Shown: positions 51,412 to 63,712, numbered from the stretch's first letter. The stretch: DNA of 64,000 nt from Patagioenas fasciata (GCF_037038585.1 NC_092559.1:19950488-20014487); one strand, 5' to 3'. Notes: generated by a model not told the origin, from the sequence alone. A program made the numbers and translations.

Positions 51412-54400
51412 AGAGGGGGAGATTTATTGATCACGGCTATAGTGGGTCCTAAGCGTGCACCTGTAACCTTTTTGATTGACACCAGTGCACAGATTTCTGC
51501 TCTAAGCGAAGTAGATGCTGGAAGGTGTGGAGTTTCTCCCTTGAGGTGACGTTTTTGCGTCCTTAACGCTTTAGGGTCGACAGAAGTTATGAAAGTTGTT
51601 TGAGTAAAATTGTTATTGCTGGGGAATGAGAGCACAGTCATTATTGAGATGGTGATTGGAGACATTCCAAACAGTTTGCTAGGTATGGATACCCTCAAAG
51701 GCAGACAGTGGGAAGATTCAGAAGGATTGTTGTGGACTTTCGGAATGCTGCAGCTACATGTCAGACTACTGCAAACTGCACCTGCACGCCCATATAGCCA
51801 GGTCACAAACGTTAAGCAATACCCCCTTCCCCTGGGTGCCAAAGAAGGTATCAAACTGGTTATACAAGAAATGCAAGAACAAGGAGTGGTAATAAATACC
51901 CATTCTCCTTTTAACTCTCCAGTGTGGCCAGTTAGAAAACCCAATGGGACGTGGCGACTTACAATAGATTTTCAGCGGCTGAATGCCAACACCGATCCTT
52001 TAATCGCCGCAGTCTCCGATCTGGCTGAACTAATAACCATGATACAAGAAAAAGCTCATCCAATCATGGCAACAACAGATGTTAAAGACATGTTTTTTAT
52101 GATACCATTGTGACCAGAAGACAGAGATTATTTTGCGTTCACCTGGGAAAGAAAACAATACACTTTCACCCAACTTCCCCAGGGGTACAAACATTCTCCC
52201 ACATTAGCTCATCATGCTTTAGCCCAAGAGCTAGAAAAAATACCCAAACCCAAAGGCATAACTGTTTATCAGTACATTGATGATATTCTTGTAGGAGGAA
52301 ATGAAATAATGAAAGTGGGGGCAACCCAACAGGATATAATTTCACATTTAGAAAATCTGGGTTTGCAAATTCCCCCTGAAAAGGTCCAAAAGCCCTCACA
52401 AGAAGTAAAATTTCTGGGAATCTGGTGGAAAGGAAGGATGACCTGCATCCCGCCGGACACCCTTGCTTCCTTAGTTCAGATCAAAATGCCTGAGTCAAAA
52501 AAGGGTTTGCAGCATGTTTTAGGGCTGTTGATCTTTCGGAGGAAACACATCTCAAATTTTTCCATCATTGCTAGACCTCTTTATGATTTTCTAAGAAAGG
52601 AGGTCAAATGGGAATGGACAGCTTCTCAGGAAGAAGCTATGTGATTACTAATTTTTGAAGCAACAGCTCATCAAGTCCTTGGTCCTATTCACCCTACAGA
52701 CCCTTTTCAGGTTGAATGGGGGTTTGCTTTATCAGGCTTATCAGTTCATATATGGCAGAGAGGTCCTGAAGGTCCAACCCGACCTGTGGGATTTTTCTCC
52801 GGTGGTTTTAGGGATGCCAAAAAGAGAGACACTGCTTGGGAGAAAGGTTTGTTTGTTGTTAGTCTGGCTCTGGTAGAAGTAGAGAAGATTGCATGACAGC
52901 AGCCAATCGTATTAAGAGGCCCATTTAAAGTCATAAAAGAAGTCACTTCTGGGACCCCTCCCCCCGACAGGGTGGCCCAGAAGGCCTCAGTATGAAAGTG
53001 GTATGCTCAGATTGAACACTATTGTAACATTTTCTCGGTATCTGAAGGAGCTTTAAAAAATCTGGCTATACAAGAAATGGAGAGCTTGGACGATGACCAA
53101 GATAAACCTGCCTCAGTAATCCAAGTCGCACCTCCCTTTTCGCATGATTGGTCAGCTAGTGCTTGGTTTACTGATGCTTCTGCTAAAAGAGAAGGAAAGG
53201 TGTGGAAATACAGGGCAGTAGCACTCCATACCTCTTCCGATGAACACATTATAACAGAGGGAGAGGGTAGTGCACAAGTAGGTGAATTAATTGCAGTATG
53301 GAGTGTTTTCCAACATGAAGCATAAACTACTTCTCCTGTCCACATTTATACTGACTCTTATGCTGTGTTTAAGGGGTGTACCAAGTGGCTTCCTTTCTGG
53401 GAACAGAACGGATGGGAAATTAATAGGATTCCAGTGTGGCAAAAAGAAAAATGGCAAGAAATCTTTATTGCTAGAAAGGGAAACTTTGCTGTGGACTGGG
53501 TAGCTTCTCATCAGGTAGATGGGGGATCTGCAGGAGAATGGAATAACCAAGCTGATGAATTACCAAGACTGGCCCCTGTACAAAAGGACCAAATTTCAGA
53601 AGACTGGGAATGCTTGTTAGAATGGTTACATGTAAAATGCAAACACACCAGAGCTAAGGACTTGTATGGTGAAGCTCTGGCCCGAGGTTGGCCCGTCACC
53701 AAAGAAATGTGTAAAACCTGCATATCGGTCTGTGAACAATGTTGGAGACAGCTTGAAAGGCACCCTTTAGAAGATAACCCTCTACATTTAAGGGAGGGTA
53801 AAGGTTTCTGGGATGCCTGGCAGGTGTATTATATTGGCCCCTTTAAGAAATCAGGAGGTAAACATTTTGTACTGGTGGGGGTGGAAATAACATCAGGATT
53901 AGTCCAAGCTGAAGCTTTTGGCAAAGCTACAGGTGAAAACACTGTGAAAGCATTGTGAGAATGGTTTGGAACTTTTCCAAAGTCACAAGAAATACAGTCT
54001 GACAACGGTTCCCATTTCATCGCCAAAGTTGTACAAGATTGGGCACAAAGTGAAGGGATTAAATGGACTTTTCACACCCCATATTACCCACCAGCTAATG
54101 GAACTGTAGAAAGAACTGACAGCCTCTTGAAACGGCTTTTGAAACCTCATGAGGGTAACTGGGATACTCGTCTGTGGCAAGTTATCACAAGCGTAAATGA
54201 CAGGTGGGGGGTAAATGGATGCCCCAAAATCACTGCTTTCTGCCCAAAAGCCCCTTCCTTGATTCCCTCTTTAAAGGGACCGAATGATTCCAAAGATCCA
54301 GCCCATTTCCCAGGACAACGAGTCCTGGTGGAACTCCCTACTGTGGAAAGCGTATCACTAGCATTGAAAACCCCTTTAAATGCAAATGCATGGGTAGCCT

Positions 54401-54453
54401 CTCATGCCCCGGGTAAGGAACACCAGATAAATACCCACTGGATAATTCCATAA
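51412..54453 (+). pseudogene. Pol of the LTR-G provirus: protease, RT, RNase H, integrase in one frame with eight stops
   Basis: A single reading frame over 1014 codons. Protease FLIDTSAQISAL (near 51475); RT with GVVINTHSPFNSPVWPV, TDVKDMFFMIPL, TFTQLPQGYKHSP and QYIDDILVGG (YIDD near 52275); RNase H FTDASAK (53167), GELIAV, YTDSYAV; integrase zinc domain WLHVKCKHTR to CKTCISVCEQC, core with QSDNGSHF and NGTVERTDSLLKR. The first core acid is lost (VYYIGP where D is usual). Stops at 51547, 51601, 52111, 52642, 52894, 52993, 53323 and 53956; seven are TGA. No frameshift was seen. Confidence 0.9.
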
Positions 54454-54577
54454 TTTTAATTATTTTTGCCTCGAGGAGGCAAGCCCTGTTTGTTTTCCTT
54501 TTGCAGGAGAACTCCGAGGGACACAGAGAATATCACGAATCATTCAAGAATCAAATCTGAAGGCTTAATTTGTCAAA

Positions 54578-55453
54578 ATGACCAATAGTATAATTAGACT
54601 ACTAATACTTTTCTGCATCTTCTCACCTACCCATAACCAAAAATACACTAAATGGCCTTGGTCCAAAGCTACTGTTATATACACTAGTTCTCTAGGACTG
54701 TATCCTGAAGACCACTTTCCAAGTTTAGCTACTATAGTAATACCTGATGATAAAGTGTATTGCCCATATGAATGGAAGTGGGATAGGAAGGATTGGGTTA
54801 GAGTCCTGAATGGTACAAATGGAGAAAAAATTAAAATAGGATGCAGAAAGGTGGAAGGATCTAACCATGAGAAAGCCTCTTCAATTACAGTTACTGGAAA
54901 CCTTTTAGATCTAAATTCGACAACCAAAATTCACCCTAACATCTCAGCGAAACTCTGTGCCACTGCAGAGTGGAAATGTAATAAACAAAATTCTCTCATC
55001 TCGTGTTGTCGCCAAAAGTACATCGGCAACTATACCACCTTGGACCCAAGTACCAACAATGTGGAGATTACTAAATCCTGCAAGGATGCAGAAACTGATT
55101 GTTGGTGCAACTTCACTTTAACAAGGACCATCCGGGTGGTGTGTAATTGGCGAAACAATCACGCCAACCGATCAGAACTACTAGGCCTAAAATTCAAATT
55201 TAAAATAAATGCTGTCGCCAAACCTCCAGTGACATTTGTTGCAATAGTCACCTATCACAACAAAGACAGCGTTTTCACACAATGACAAAAATAAAGCTTC
55301 ACGCTCTTTTATGGTGGTCCAGGGTGTCAACTTCTCCATGCAATGTAGACTGATTACTGAATCCCTCACTGAACCAGTAAACAGCTATAGAATTGGACTA
55401 CATGGCTCTACTCTATCATGTGAAAAACAAAGCCAAAATTGTTGGCTAAACTT
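54578..55453 (+). pseudogene. Env surface subunit of the LTR-G provirus
   Basis: 235 open codons from MTNSIIRLLILFCIFSP, a signal peptide, with several N-glycosylation sites (NGT, NST, NYT, NFT, NRS) and about ten cysteines including CCRQ and CWCNF. A stop at 55283 and a frame change lead to a further piece (FSMQCRLITESLTEP) to 55453, where a solo LTR-C is inserted. Env would bind the cell receptor. The receptor class is unknown and the copy is inactive. Confidence 0.78.
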
Positions 55454-55781
55454 TGTGGAGGGGTTTCTGTTAGATGGAGATTTATTGTTGAATTAGTCAG
55501 ACCCAAAGGAATCTCAAGGCCACTTCGAAAAGCTGAAAACAGGACCTGCTGTGGGAGTGAGGCATTTCTACAATAACAGGGACTCAACAAGATGTAAATC
55601 AATGGACCTATCAGCAGTGAGATTCCAGCTCGTGAACATAGACAATATCCAATTAGCGAATGCATGATTGGAGCGTGGATGCGTGATCAGAAAATAGTTG
55701 CATATATAAGGAGGCTTGTTTCTGTAATAAACGGCTTTGCGTGATTCACATCGGAGTGCTGAGTCCTTTATCGTTCCAACA
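55454..55781 (+). mobile_element. Solo LTR-C, 328 bp, with perfect 6-bp target duplication
   Basis: TGTGGAGGGGTTTCTG to TCGTTCCAACA, flanked by AAACTT (55448-55453 and 55782-55787). TATA ATATATAAGG near 55704; AATAAACGG near 55725. It splits the env gene. Confidence 0.94.
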
Positions 55782-56839
55782 AAACTTGACTGCAATACAA
55801 TATACTCATAAAGTAATGTGTGGTAAAAATAATACCAAACATTGGAGGGAACTCAGGATAGAGGTCGTGACACCTACCACCCAACCAATAGCTGTACCCG
55901 ATCCGAAAATTTTTGAAATTGGACCATATGTGATCAAAAATATAGGCCAATAACAAATGTTGTTCAATCCAGAATGGTCTCTTAAGCGTGTTGAGGTGTT
56001 AATGCAAAATAAGGTTTCTGAGATTCAGCCAGCCTACTCTCCTTTCTTAAGGACCTCTTTCAAAGGGTGAACAACCTGACTGAGGAAACAAATTCCTAAT
56101 AGAACACCGAGAGACCTAACTGGTGTGTTGGTGACAGGATTGGAAGTTCTAACTGGTATTGATTCAGAGATATTAATGAATAAATTGACTACTACAACTA
56201 GTGATTTGGCAAAATTGCAACTGCCCTTGAGGTCTTCCCTATTGGCTTTGGGAACTAACCAGTGACTGTTATAAAAAGTGTTACCAAAATGGGAAAAAGT
56301 AAATGTAAAAGACCATGAATTGATAATAGATGCACTTGGTGTGGTCCAAAATAACCTTTCTTTGGCAATCAGTTGTATTCAGGCACAACTGTGGATGCAA
56401 TCACACCTTGATCATAAGAGAAGGTGAAGAAGGTGCTTTCCCTACTGAAATTCGGAAAATTGTTTGGGACAGTGCCAATGAATTTGAGAAAGAACTGCAG
56501 TCCTGGTGGACTTTGGTAAACTTCACTTATAACCCCATCACAAACACTGCCACGACCTTTGTGTTAACCATACACAATACTTCAATATACGTAATTTACG
56601 CTATCATTGCATTAGGATTGAACCACAACAGAGCTGTACTCTATCCTTTCGAGCACAGAGTATGGGCCTGAAAAGTGGATGAAAAATGGCAAACTGTCAA
56701 TTTAGAATCTTGTATTGTGCGGGAACAGCAAGGATTCATCTGTGAAAGTAATACAATTAGTTCTCAAGACATTTGTCTGGACTCTGAGCAGAATGTTTGT
56801 CATTTTGAGGTTCGTCCTGACAATCGAGAAATGGTATTA
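55782..56839 (+). pseudogene. Env, middle part (end of SU and start of TM)
   Basis: Continues env after the solo LTR. Broken frames include IEVVTPTTQPIAVPDPK (near 55860), a heptad-type stretch LGVVQNNLSLAISCIQAQLW (near 56340) like the TM coiled coil, SWWTLVNFTYNP, and a Cys-bearing ectodomain (ESCIVREQQGFICES, DICLDSEQNVCHFEV near 56700-56815). Interrupted at 56839 by a second retroviral insertion; TM continues at 58883. Confidence 0.72.
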
Positions 56840-57399
56840 TGTTGGAGAATGGTTTGGAAATGGGGGACGTGGGTCTACGGAGCAGTTGTGTGAGTAGAGT
56901 CTAGATTTTGTCACATTCCTATACCTCTCTTGGGTTAAGATTTGTTAAGCAAATTGTAAGCTCAAATAACGTTTTCTGAGAATTCTGTTTAGTTGCATGT
57001 CCTACAAGAAGCTGCTTGGATGGTGCAGATCTGCTTGTGCAAGTGAGAAATCTACAAGGAAATTTCGAATGCTGTATTTCCACTAGTATTAGCAGCCAAT
57101 GTTTCGATAAAGCAAATACTACACTTCTGAAACAGAACTTCGATCCAGTAAGGGACATCAATATCCAATAAATATGACAGACAAAATGGAGTTAGAAACT
57201 TTGAAGAATAAATTTATGACAACCTTACAGGCTGACTGCATTCAGTTAGATTTGCAGATTTGTCTACGAAATAACCTGTGTCTATTGTGGGACAGTATGA
57301 TGAGATTGCTAGCAGATTGATATACCGACTGTTGTATACCAATTGTCACTCTGATCAAGAAAATGTAGGGAATGAATTTAAGTCTTAATAGGCCATGAT

Positions 57400-58106
57400 C
57401 CTTTTGTCATATATGTACCAGTTGTGAAATTTAATTCTGATTTTTTTTTCATTTGTAATCTATGTCTTTGTAAATTGCACTAGCTGGTTTTCTTAACAGC
57501 ACAACTTTTAGCATGCATAAATGTAAATTGCTGCAGAACCTGCAAGTCTCTAACATCAGGTCACAGACCATACTTGTATCTGGTCTGATCCTACATACTT
57601 GCACAGTTTTTGTTTATGGTTCAGGAAAGTCTCATAAAGCTGTAGTAGTTTGGTGTGAAGATAACGATTGGCATCATTCTGTAAAAACTATTGAAGGTTC
57701 AACCCAATTAGCAGAACTTAGTACAGCTTTAAATTACTTAGAGCTTTTTAAGGAGGAACCTCTAAATTTGATTTGTGATTTTGAGTACATAGTCAAGGTC
57801 CAACGCACGTATCTGATTCTGAACTTTTGTTTGTTTGTTTCTTGTTTTTTTTTTTTTTTAAAAAGGTGGGGGGAAGTACGGGAAACACCACAAAACCAAT
57901 TGTCAAAATCATTGTATGTGATGAAATACTTTGCAAGTATGACCCAAAACCATGCTAAATCAGAAAGAACCTACATTAGTTATGGTCAAATCACTAGTCA
58001 ATGGAAAAGGTCACATCAATTGATAACCTGGGGAAACGTTATGTTTGTGTCATTACAGGCCAAGGATCGAAGTGGATTCCCGCGAAGTGGGTCAAGCCAT
58101 GACTAA
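57400..58106 (+). pseudogene. RNase H and integrase C-terminal remnants in the nested provirus
   Basis: RNase H: VFVYGSGKSHKAVVVW (the catalytic D is Y), EGSTQLAELSTAL, LNLICDFEYIVKV. A poly-T/A stretch (57846-57863) interrupts, then the integrase end: SYGQITSQWKRSHQLITWG and a WIPAKWV-like SGFPRSGS in another frame. Same arrangement as 14169-14756, minus strand. Confidence 0.75.
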
Positions 58107-58207
58107 ATAAAGACAACAAAGATTCAATGGATGCAGATGGACAGGAGGGAGATAAGCTGTGAGGACTGTTTCAGATGTAAACCATGGATCCTAATTCAGT
58201 GTTATAA

Positions 58208-58497
58208 ATGCTCACAGACCTGGAAGATAAATCGAAGTCAATCCATAAGGAAATTCAACAGCTTATGGACTACACCCAGAAGATTCAAGAAGATATAGGG
58301 CTTTTCGGCTTGGAGGGGTTAACAAACTGGCTAGGGTTAGAAGGGTGGTTTAAGAGCTTTTTACAAAGTGTGTTGCTTATCTTAGTTATAGTAGCTATAG
58401 GGTTATTGTGTTTAAGCTGTGCTCTCTCTTGCTTTAAAAGAATGTTTGAGCAAATAGTGAATCAGGCTCTGCTTGTACAAAAAGAAAAAGGGGGAAA
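58208..58497 (+). pseudogene. Env TM C-terminal part in the nested provirus
   Basis: Open frame MLTDLEDKSKSIHKEIQQL, then GLEGWFKSFLQSVLLILV with a clear membrane span to CLSCALSCF and a cytoplasmic tail NQALLVQKEKGGNVGEW that runs into the LTR. The tail contains the purine tract (AAAAAGAAAAAGGGGGAAA). Open over 119 codons; homologous to 43925-44062. Confidence 0.8.
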
Positions 58498-58880
58498 TGT
58501 TGGAGAATGGCTTGGAAATGGGGGATGTGGGTCTACGAAGCAGTTGTGCGAGCAGAGCCTATTCTGAAGGTCTTAGCATAAGTAGCAAGACTAGGCCGCA
58601 GTGAGAACCGCTGACTGTTTCAGTAAAATCAGCAAGGTCACTGAGACCTTCGCAGAGTTTCACAAACAGCTTTCAACAGCACAAGAATGTAGAATAAGCA
58701 TAGCTAGCAGCTGCAAGTAGGAGGACCATGCAAATGTGACTGTTAGAGCTTAAGCCAATTAGTAGGTCACAGGTATGCATAATTATCGTGAACTGTATAA
58801 GTATATGCTATTTGGGCTAATAAATCAAACTATGCTTTATCACTCATATTGAGTCGACCTGCGTGTTCCTCCGCCTCTCA
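58498..58880 (+). mobile_element. LTR-N (3' LTR of the nested provirus), 383 bp
   Basis: TGTTGGAGAATGGCTTGG to TCCTCCGCCTCTCA. TATA-like TGTATAAGTATATGC near 58795 and AATAAATC near 58819. Confidence 0.88.
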
Positions 58881-58882
58881 AA

Positions 58883-59524
58883 GTATTAGTGTATATTGGC
58901 AAAGGTTGTGTGTGCTTGAGGACTACTTGTAACTCTATATTAGTAGATAGAGTGATGGTAAATATTAGAAATAATTCAAATTTTTGTGTTTGTAATTTTG
59001 TTAAAATTACTGGATGTGATTTTTCTTATTTAACACCAGTCATATCTCATCAACTTATGCAATCTAATTACACACTGATTTATGAATTACTGCCTACATC
59101 TATCAGGATGAATCTCACATTGGTAAAGCAATTGTTGCAACACCAAGACTTGATCAAGATCTTTGAAGAAGTTTGAGTAAATGGACAGAAAACCTTGATA
59201 ACTGTTCACCACAATGCTGAAGAAATTCACAGTGTGTTGAGAAGAGTAGAAAAAGACACAGAATATAAGTGGTGGGACATACTTTTCAGGTGGTCACCTA
59301 CTGCTACAGGCATCCTGAACAAGTTGTGTCACCCCATTGTTGTTCTCTTGGTATTAGTTTTGATAGGTTTTGTTCTCTCTGCGGTATTGTATGTTTTGAA
59401 TTGCAAAATGCTAAAGCGTTTGACACATTTGACATCTATACTTAATGCACACAATTTGTTTAGTGTGCCCTCCAATGGAGACATCCATAAAACCATTCAT
59501 ACAAAGCGGATTGCGTGCATATAA
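58883..59524 (+). pseudogene. Env TM of the LTR-G provirus, C-terminal part
   Basis: After the nested provirus the TM ectodomain continues: GKGCVCLRTTCNSILV, NFCVCNFVKITGCDF, then a stop at 59174, a leucine-rich helix and a membrane span VVLLVLVLIGFVLSAVLYV (near 59335-59395) with tail NCKMLKRLTHLTSIL. An ectodomain with more than eight cysteines is longer than in common gammaretroviral env; lineage not identified. Confidence 0.72.
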
Positions 59525-59712
59525 ACCACTTTTCCTTTCCTTTTTCTTCCTCTATACTTTCTGTCTCTCTTTGAGGATCATGTTGCTGCCACGAGCTCCT
59601 GATAACAATGTTCAGTCACGGGGTGGTGTAAGAGTCGATCTGAAGATTTGTCTGAACATCACCATCAAGAACAGATGGACAATGACTTGGAGAGAGGCCC
59701 GAGGAGAATAAT
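59525..59712 (+). other. 3' untranslated region of the LTR-G provirus
   Basis: Between env and the 3' LTR. Only a weak purine tract (GGAGAGAGGCCCGAGGAG) lies before the LTR. Confidence 0.5.
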
Positions 59713-60455
59713 TGTGTTGCACAGGTCTCTCCAACTCGGGGGCTACTGGTAACAATAGCTGCTGTGTGGACTTCACCTGCTGCCTCAGCCAAGCTTGTCC
59801 CCACCTCCTAAAAGGAACTGTGTTATACAGGTCTCTCCGACCCGGGGACAATAGCCGTTGTCCAGAAGATGGATTTTCACCTGCTGCTTCAGCCAAACTT
59901 GCCCCCCACCGCCTCCCTGTTACTAAGGACAACGAAGAAGAGCATGCCCAGAAGCTCGCCAAGGATCCTGAGGTCACCCTGAATGCGAGGCAACGCAGGC
60001 GCAGATGGGTCCTGGCAAGCAAAGCGGGGACTTTTTGGGCCTGCGCAATTAAGCCTGGATTGTGAAACAAAGGTGGAGATTGGCCTCAAACAATGGGAAT
60101 GAGGGGGGGTGAAGAAGCATAAAAGATGACTCCCGACTGGACATGGTTAAGATCTTCCCACCAGAGGATCCCGGATCACGACGCAGGACCGGCAGGACTC
60201 TACGGGACCGAAGACCAGAGGGACACCTTTGGGACTCGGTGGTGGTAATTAAAATCCTCTTTTTCCCTTTTTTTTCTTTTTTTCTTTCCCTTTTTCTCTA
60301 CTCTCTCTCTATTGCATGCTACTTTACGGGCAAAATAATAAAGTAACACTGTTTGATTCAATTATAACCCCTTGGCATTTTGGTTACCTCAATTTTGTGC
60401 TTCGAGATCAAGGTAAACGAACCATCACAAGTCCATCACCAAATGGATCGTAACA
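59713..60455 (+). mobile_element. LTR-G (3' LTR), about 743 bp
   Basis: Pairs with 48647-49395. Ends GGATCGTAACA. AATAATAAAGTAAC near 60335. The flank to the right is CR1, and the flank left of the 5' LTR is not, so no target duplication is present. Confidence 0.85.
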
Positions 60456-63254
60456 GGGGAAAAGGAGAAAACTGGGCACAACAGAGACAAACCCAAGGGT
60501 ACCATACCAAAGTGTGAGGGATGGGGTGCTAGCAAGGCCCTTTTGTCTGCCCTCTCATTGGAGGCAGGGGATGGAGGGCCATGTGGTAGCAAAGGCACAA
60601 GGGTTATTGATGTTAGAAACCACAGAAGAGCCTGAGAAGGATCAAAAAGGAATTAGGGCTTCTCAGTGCAAAAAGTTGGTGGGATCAGTAGCCTAGCTGA
60701 ACTGCATCTATATGAATGCACACAGCATGGGCAACAAACAGGAGGAGCTGGAAGTCATCATGCGGCAGAAAAACTACAATGTAGTTGCCATCACAGAAAC
60801 ATGGTGGGATGACTCCCACAGTTGTAGTGCTACATTGGATGGCTATAAACTCTTCAGAAGGGATAGGCAAGGAAGGAGAGGAGGTGGGGTAGCCATGTAT
60901 GTTAGGGAGTGTTTTGATTGTCTAGAGCTTAATGATGGTGACAATAGGGTTGAGCATTTATGGGTAAGAATCAGGGGGAAGACCAACAAGGCAGATATCC
61001 TGGTGGGAGTCTCTTACAGACCACCGAACCAGGATTAAGAAGCAGACAAAATATTCTGCAGGCAGCTGGGGGAAGTCTCGTGATCACTACCCCTTGTTCT
61101 CACTGGGGACTTCAACTTACCAGATGTCTGATGGAAATACACAGCAGAGAAGAAACAGTCTAGGAGACTCCTGGAGTGTCCAAATTCCTGATACAGCTGG
61201 TCAGTGAGCCAACTGGGGAAGGCACCCCACCTGTTTGCAAACAGAGAAGGATTTGTGGGTGATGTGATGGTCAGAGGTCATCTTGGGCATAGTCACCATG
61301 AAATGATTGAGTTTTCTATTCTTGGAGAAGTAAGGAGGGGGATCAGCAGAACTACTACCCTGGAGTTCTGAAGGGCAGACTTTGACCTGTTTAGGAGCCC
61401 CTTGGGGGGTTGTTCTTAAAGGTAAAGGAGTCCAGGAAAGCTGGTAGCTCTTCAAGTAGGAAGTCTTAAAGGCATGAGAGCAGGCTGTCCCCATGTGCTG
61501 AAAGATGAGCCGATGGGGATGAAGACCAGCCCTGCTGAACAGAGAGCTTCATCTAGAACTCAGGAATAAAAGGAGAATTTCTGACCTTCGGAAGAAGGGA
61601 CAGGTAACAAGGACGCTGTGAATTTATGCAGGGGGAACATTAGAAGGGCCAAAGCCCAACTAGAGCTGGGCCTGGCTTCTGCTGTAAAAGGGAACAAAAA
61701 ATGTTTCTATAAATACATTGGCAACAAAAGGAGGGCTAAAGAGAATCTGCGCCCTGTAGTGGACGCATCGGGAAACATAGTGACAGAGGATGAGGGAAAG
61801 GCTGAGGTACTTAATGCCTTCTTTGCCTCGGTCTTTAATAGTACAACCAGTTGTGGTCCAGGTGCAAAGCACCCTGAGCCAGAAGACAGTAAGCGGGAGA
61901 AGAATGAAGCTCCCTTGGATCCAAGGGGAAATGGTTAGCAACCTGCTACACCACTTAGACACACTCAAGTCTATGGGGCCAGATGGAATCCATCCAAGGG
62001 TACTGAGGGAGTTGGCAGAAATGCTCATCGTGCCACTTTCAATTATTTATCTGAAGTCCTGGCTAACCGGGGAGGTCCCAGTTGACTGGAAGTTGACAAA
62101 TGTGACACCCATCTACAAGAAGGGCCGGAAGGACAATCCAGGGAACTACAGACCTGTCAGTCTAACCTCGGTGCTGGGCGAGGTCATGGAGCAGATGATC
62201 TTGAGTAACATCACACGGCACTTACAAGAGAACCATATGATCAGGCCCAGTCAAAACAGGTTTATGAAAGGCAGATCTTGCTTGATCAACCCGATCTTCT
62301 TTTTTGACCAGGTGATCTGCTTAGTGGATGAGGGAAAGGCTGTGGATGTTCTGTACCTAGACTTTAGTAAAGCCTTTGACACTGTTTCCAACAGCATTCT
62401 CCTTGAGAAACTGCCAGTTCATGGCTTGGATGGGCGTACTCTTTCTGAGTAAAGAACTGTCTGGAGGGCTGGGCCCAAAGAGTTGTGGTGAACAGAGCCA
62501 AATCCAGTTGACAGCCACTCACGAGTGGTGTTCCCCAGGGCTCAGTATTGGGGCCAGTTCTGTTGAATCTCTTTATCAATGATCTGGACAAGGGCATTGA
62601 GTGCACCCTTAGTAAGTTTGCAGATGACACCAAATTGGGTGGGAGTGTTGATCTGCTTGAGGGTAGGAAGGCTCTACAGAGGGATCTGGACCAGCTGTAT
62701 TGATGGGCTGAGGCGAATTGTATGAGGTTTAACAAGGCCAAGTGCTGGGTCCTGCATTTGGGTCACAACAGCCCCATGCAACACTACAGGAAGAGTGGCT
62801 GGAAAGCTGAACGGCAGAAAGGGACCTGAGGGTGTTGACCCCAGCTATTTTGTGATTCTTTGTTGATCCACAGTTGACTGAACATGAGCCAGCGGTGTGC
62901 CCAGGTGGCCAAAAAGACCAACAGCATCCTGGTTTGTATCAGGAACAGTGTGGCCAGCCGGACTGGAGAAGTGATTGTCCCCTGTACTCGGCACTGGTGA
63001 GGCTGCACCTTGAATACTGTATTCAGTTTTGGGCCCCTCACTACAAGGAAGACATTGAGGTACTGGAGGTAGTTCAGAAAAGGGTTCAATGAAGCTGGTG
63101 AGTGGTCTAGAGAGCAAGTCTTATGAGGAGCAGCTGAGGGAACTGGGGCTGTTGAGTAAAGGAGGCTGAGGGGAGACCTTATTGCTGTCTACAACTGCCT
63201 GAAAGGAGGTTGTAGCAAGGTGGGTGTCAGTCTCTTCTCCCAAGTAACAAGTTA
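60456..63254 (+). mobile_element. CR1 LINE, ORF2 region, interrupted at its 3' end
   Basis: Starts at the ORF1-ORF2 boundary by comparison with 27394. Endonuclease MNAHSMGNKQEELEVIM (60712) to YRPPNQD (61035). [19 protein letters not shown] (near 61970), [60 protein letters not shown] (near 62607) and the C-terminal region to about 63245. Many frame changes. Cut at 63254 by LTR-J before its 3' end. Confidence 0.9.
60712..63130 (+). pseudogene. CR1 ORF2, heavily broken
   Basis: Endonuclease with ITETWWDDS and RRGGGVAMYV, intact over 108 codons, then stops at 61038 and onward. The RT part is readable in two frames (61618-61938 and 61790-62452), then fragments. No product is possible. Confidence 0.85.
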
Positions 63255-63712
63255 TGCACGGAAAGGATAAACATACTCGCAATCTTGCGAGAAGTTTTAC
63301 TCACACACGTGGCTGCAAGGCAAGCGGAGTCTCCATCCTGGGGAGGGGGGGCTCTCGGCGGCAGCATCTTCAGCTCGCGCTCCGAGAGACCGGTGACAAT
63401 GGGCCGCGTCTCGACGAGAGAGTCCCGTTTTTATACTGGCTGATCAGACCTGACTGTAGGCATTCTAGAAGCTTCTCTGCACCCCCACACCGTGTGTGGG
63501 GTGCCCCTGAAGCCTCCAAACATCCCCCACACTGGTCACAGGTGCCCAGCGGCTCACTGGCGCCTTGGCAATCCCTTCTCCTAATGGCCCTGGCCAGGGT
63601 GCTCTGGGGCCAAACAAAAGAAGCTGTTAGCCTCAGAGAGAGAGGGAGATGTGCCTACTCCTTCCATGATGAAGGAGGGAGGGGAAGAAAGGGGGGTTTG
63701 CATTCTGCCACA
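63255..63712 (-). mobile_element. LTR-J, 458 bp, minus strand
   Basis: Minus strand TGTGGCAGAATGCAAACC (63712) to CCTTTCCGTGCA (63255), with a TATA box AGTATAAAAACGGG near 63440. CR1 lies on its left and retroviral RNase H sequence on its right, without target duplication, so it marks a recombination joint. Confidence 0.7.

Larger units (their letters stand above)
56840..58882 (+). mobile_element. Nested defective betaretrovirus-like provirus with 6-bp target duplication
   Basis: Flanked by GTATTA (56834-56839 and 58883-58888). It begins with about 60 bases of its LTR start (TGTTGGAGAATGG), jumps at about 56900 to an internal block shared with 9619-11999, then RNase H, integrase end, env TM tail, purine tract and a complete 3' LTR (58498-58880). 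Two bases AA stay between the LTR end CA and the target duplication. Confidence 0.85.

Noticed and set aside
54578..55285. A domesticated, functional env
   Set aside because: The frame stops after 235 codons, before TM, and the rest is broken by insertions and stops. Nothing indicates selection.
59616..60089. Overlapping open frames on both strands of LTR-G
   Set aside because: They fall in a 743-base LTR that is repeated at 48647, in several frames at once with low-complexity composition; no protein motif.
48647..60455. Reading the whole interval as one intact retrovirus
   Set aside because: It has eight stops in pol, broken gag and env, a solo LTR in env and a second provirus in TM. The outer flanks do not match, so it is also rearranged.
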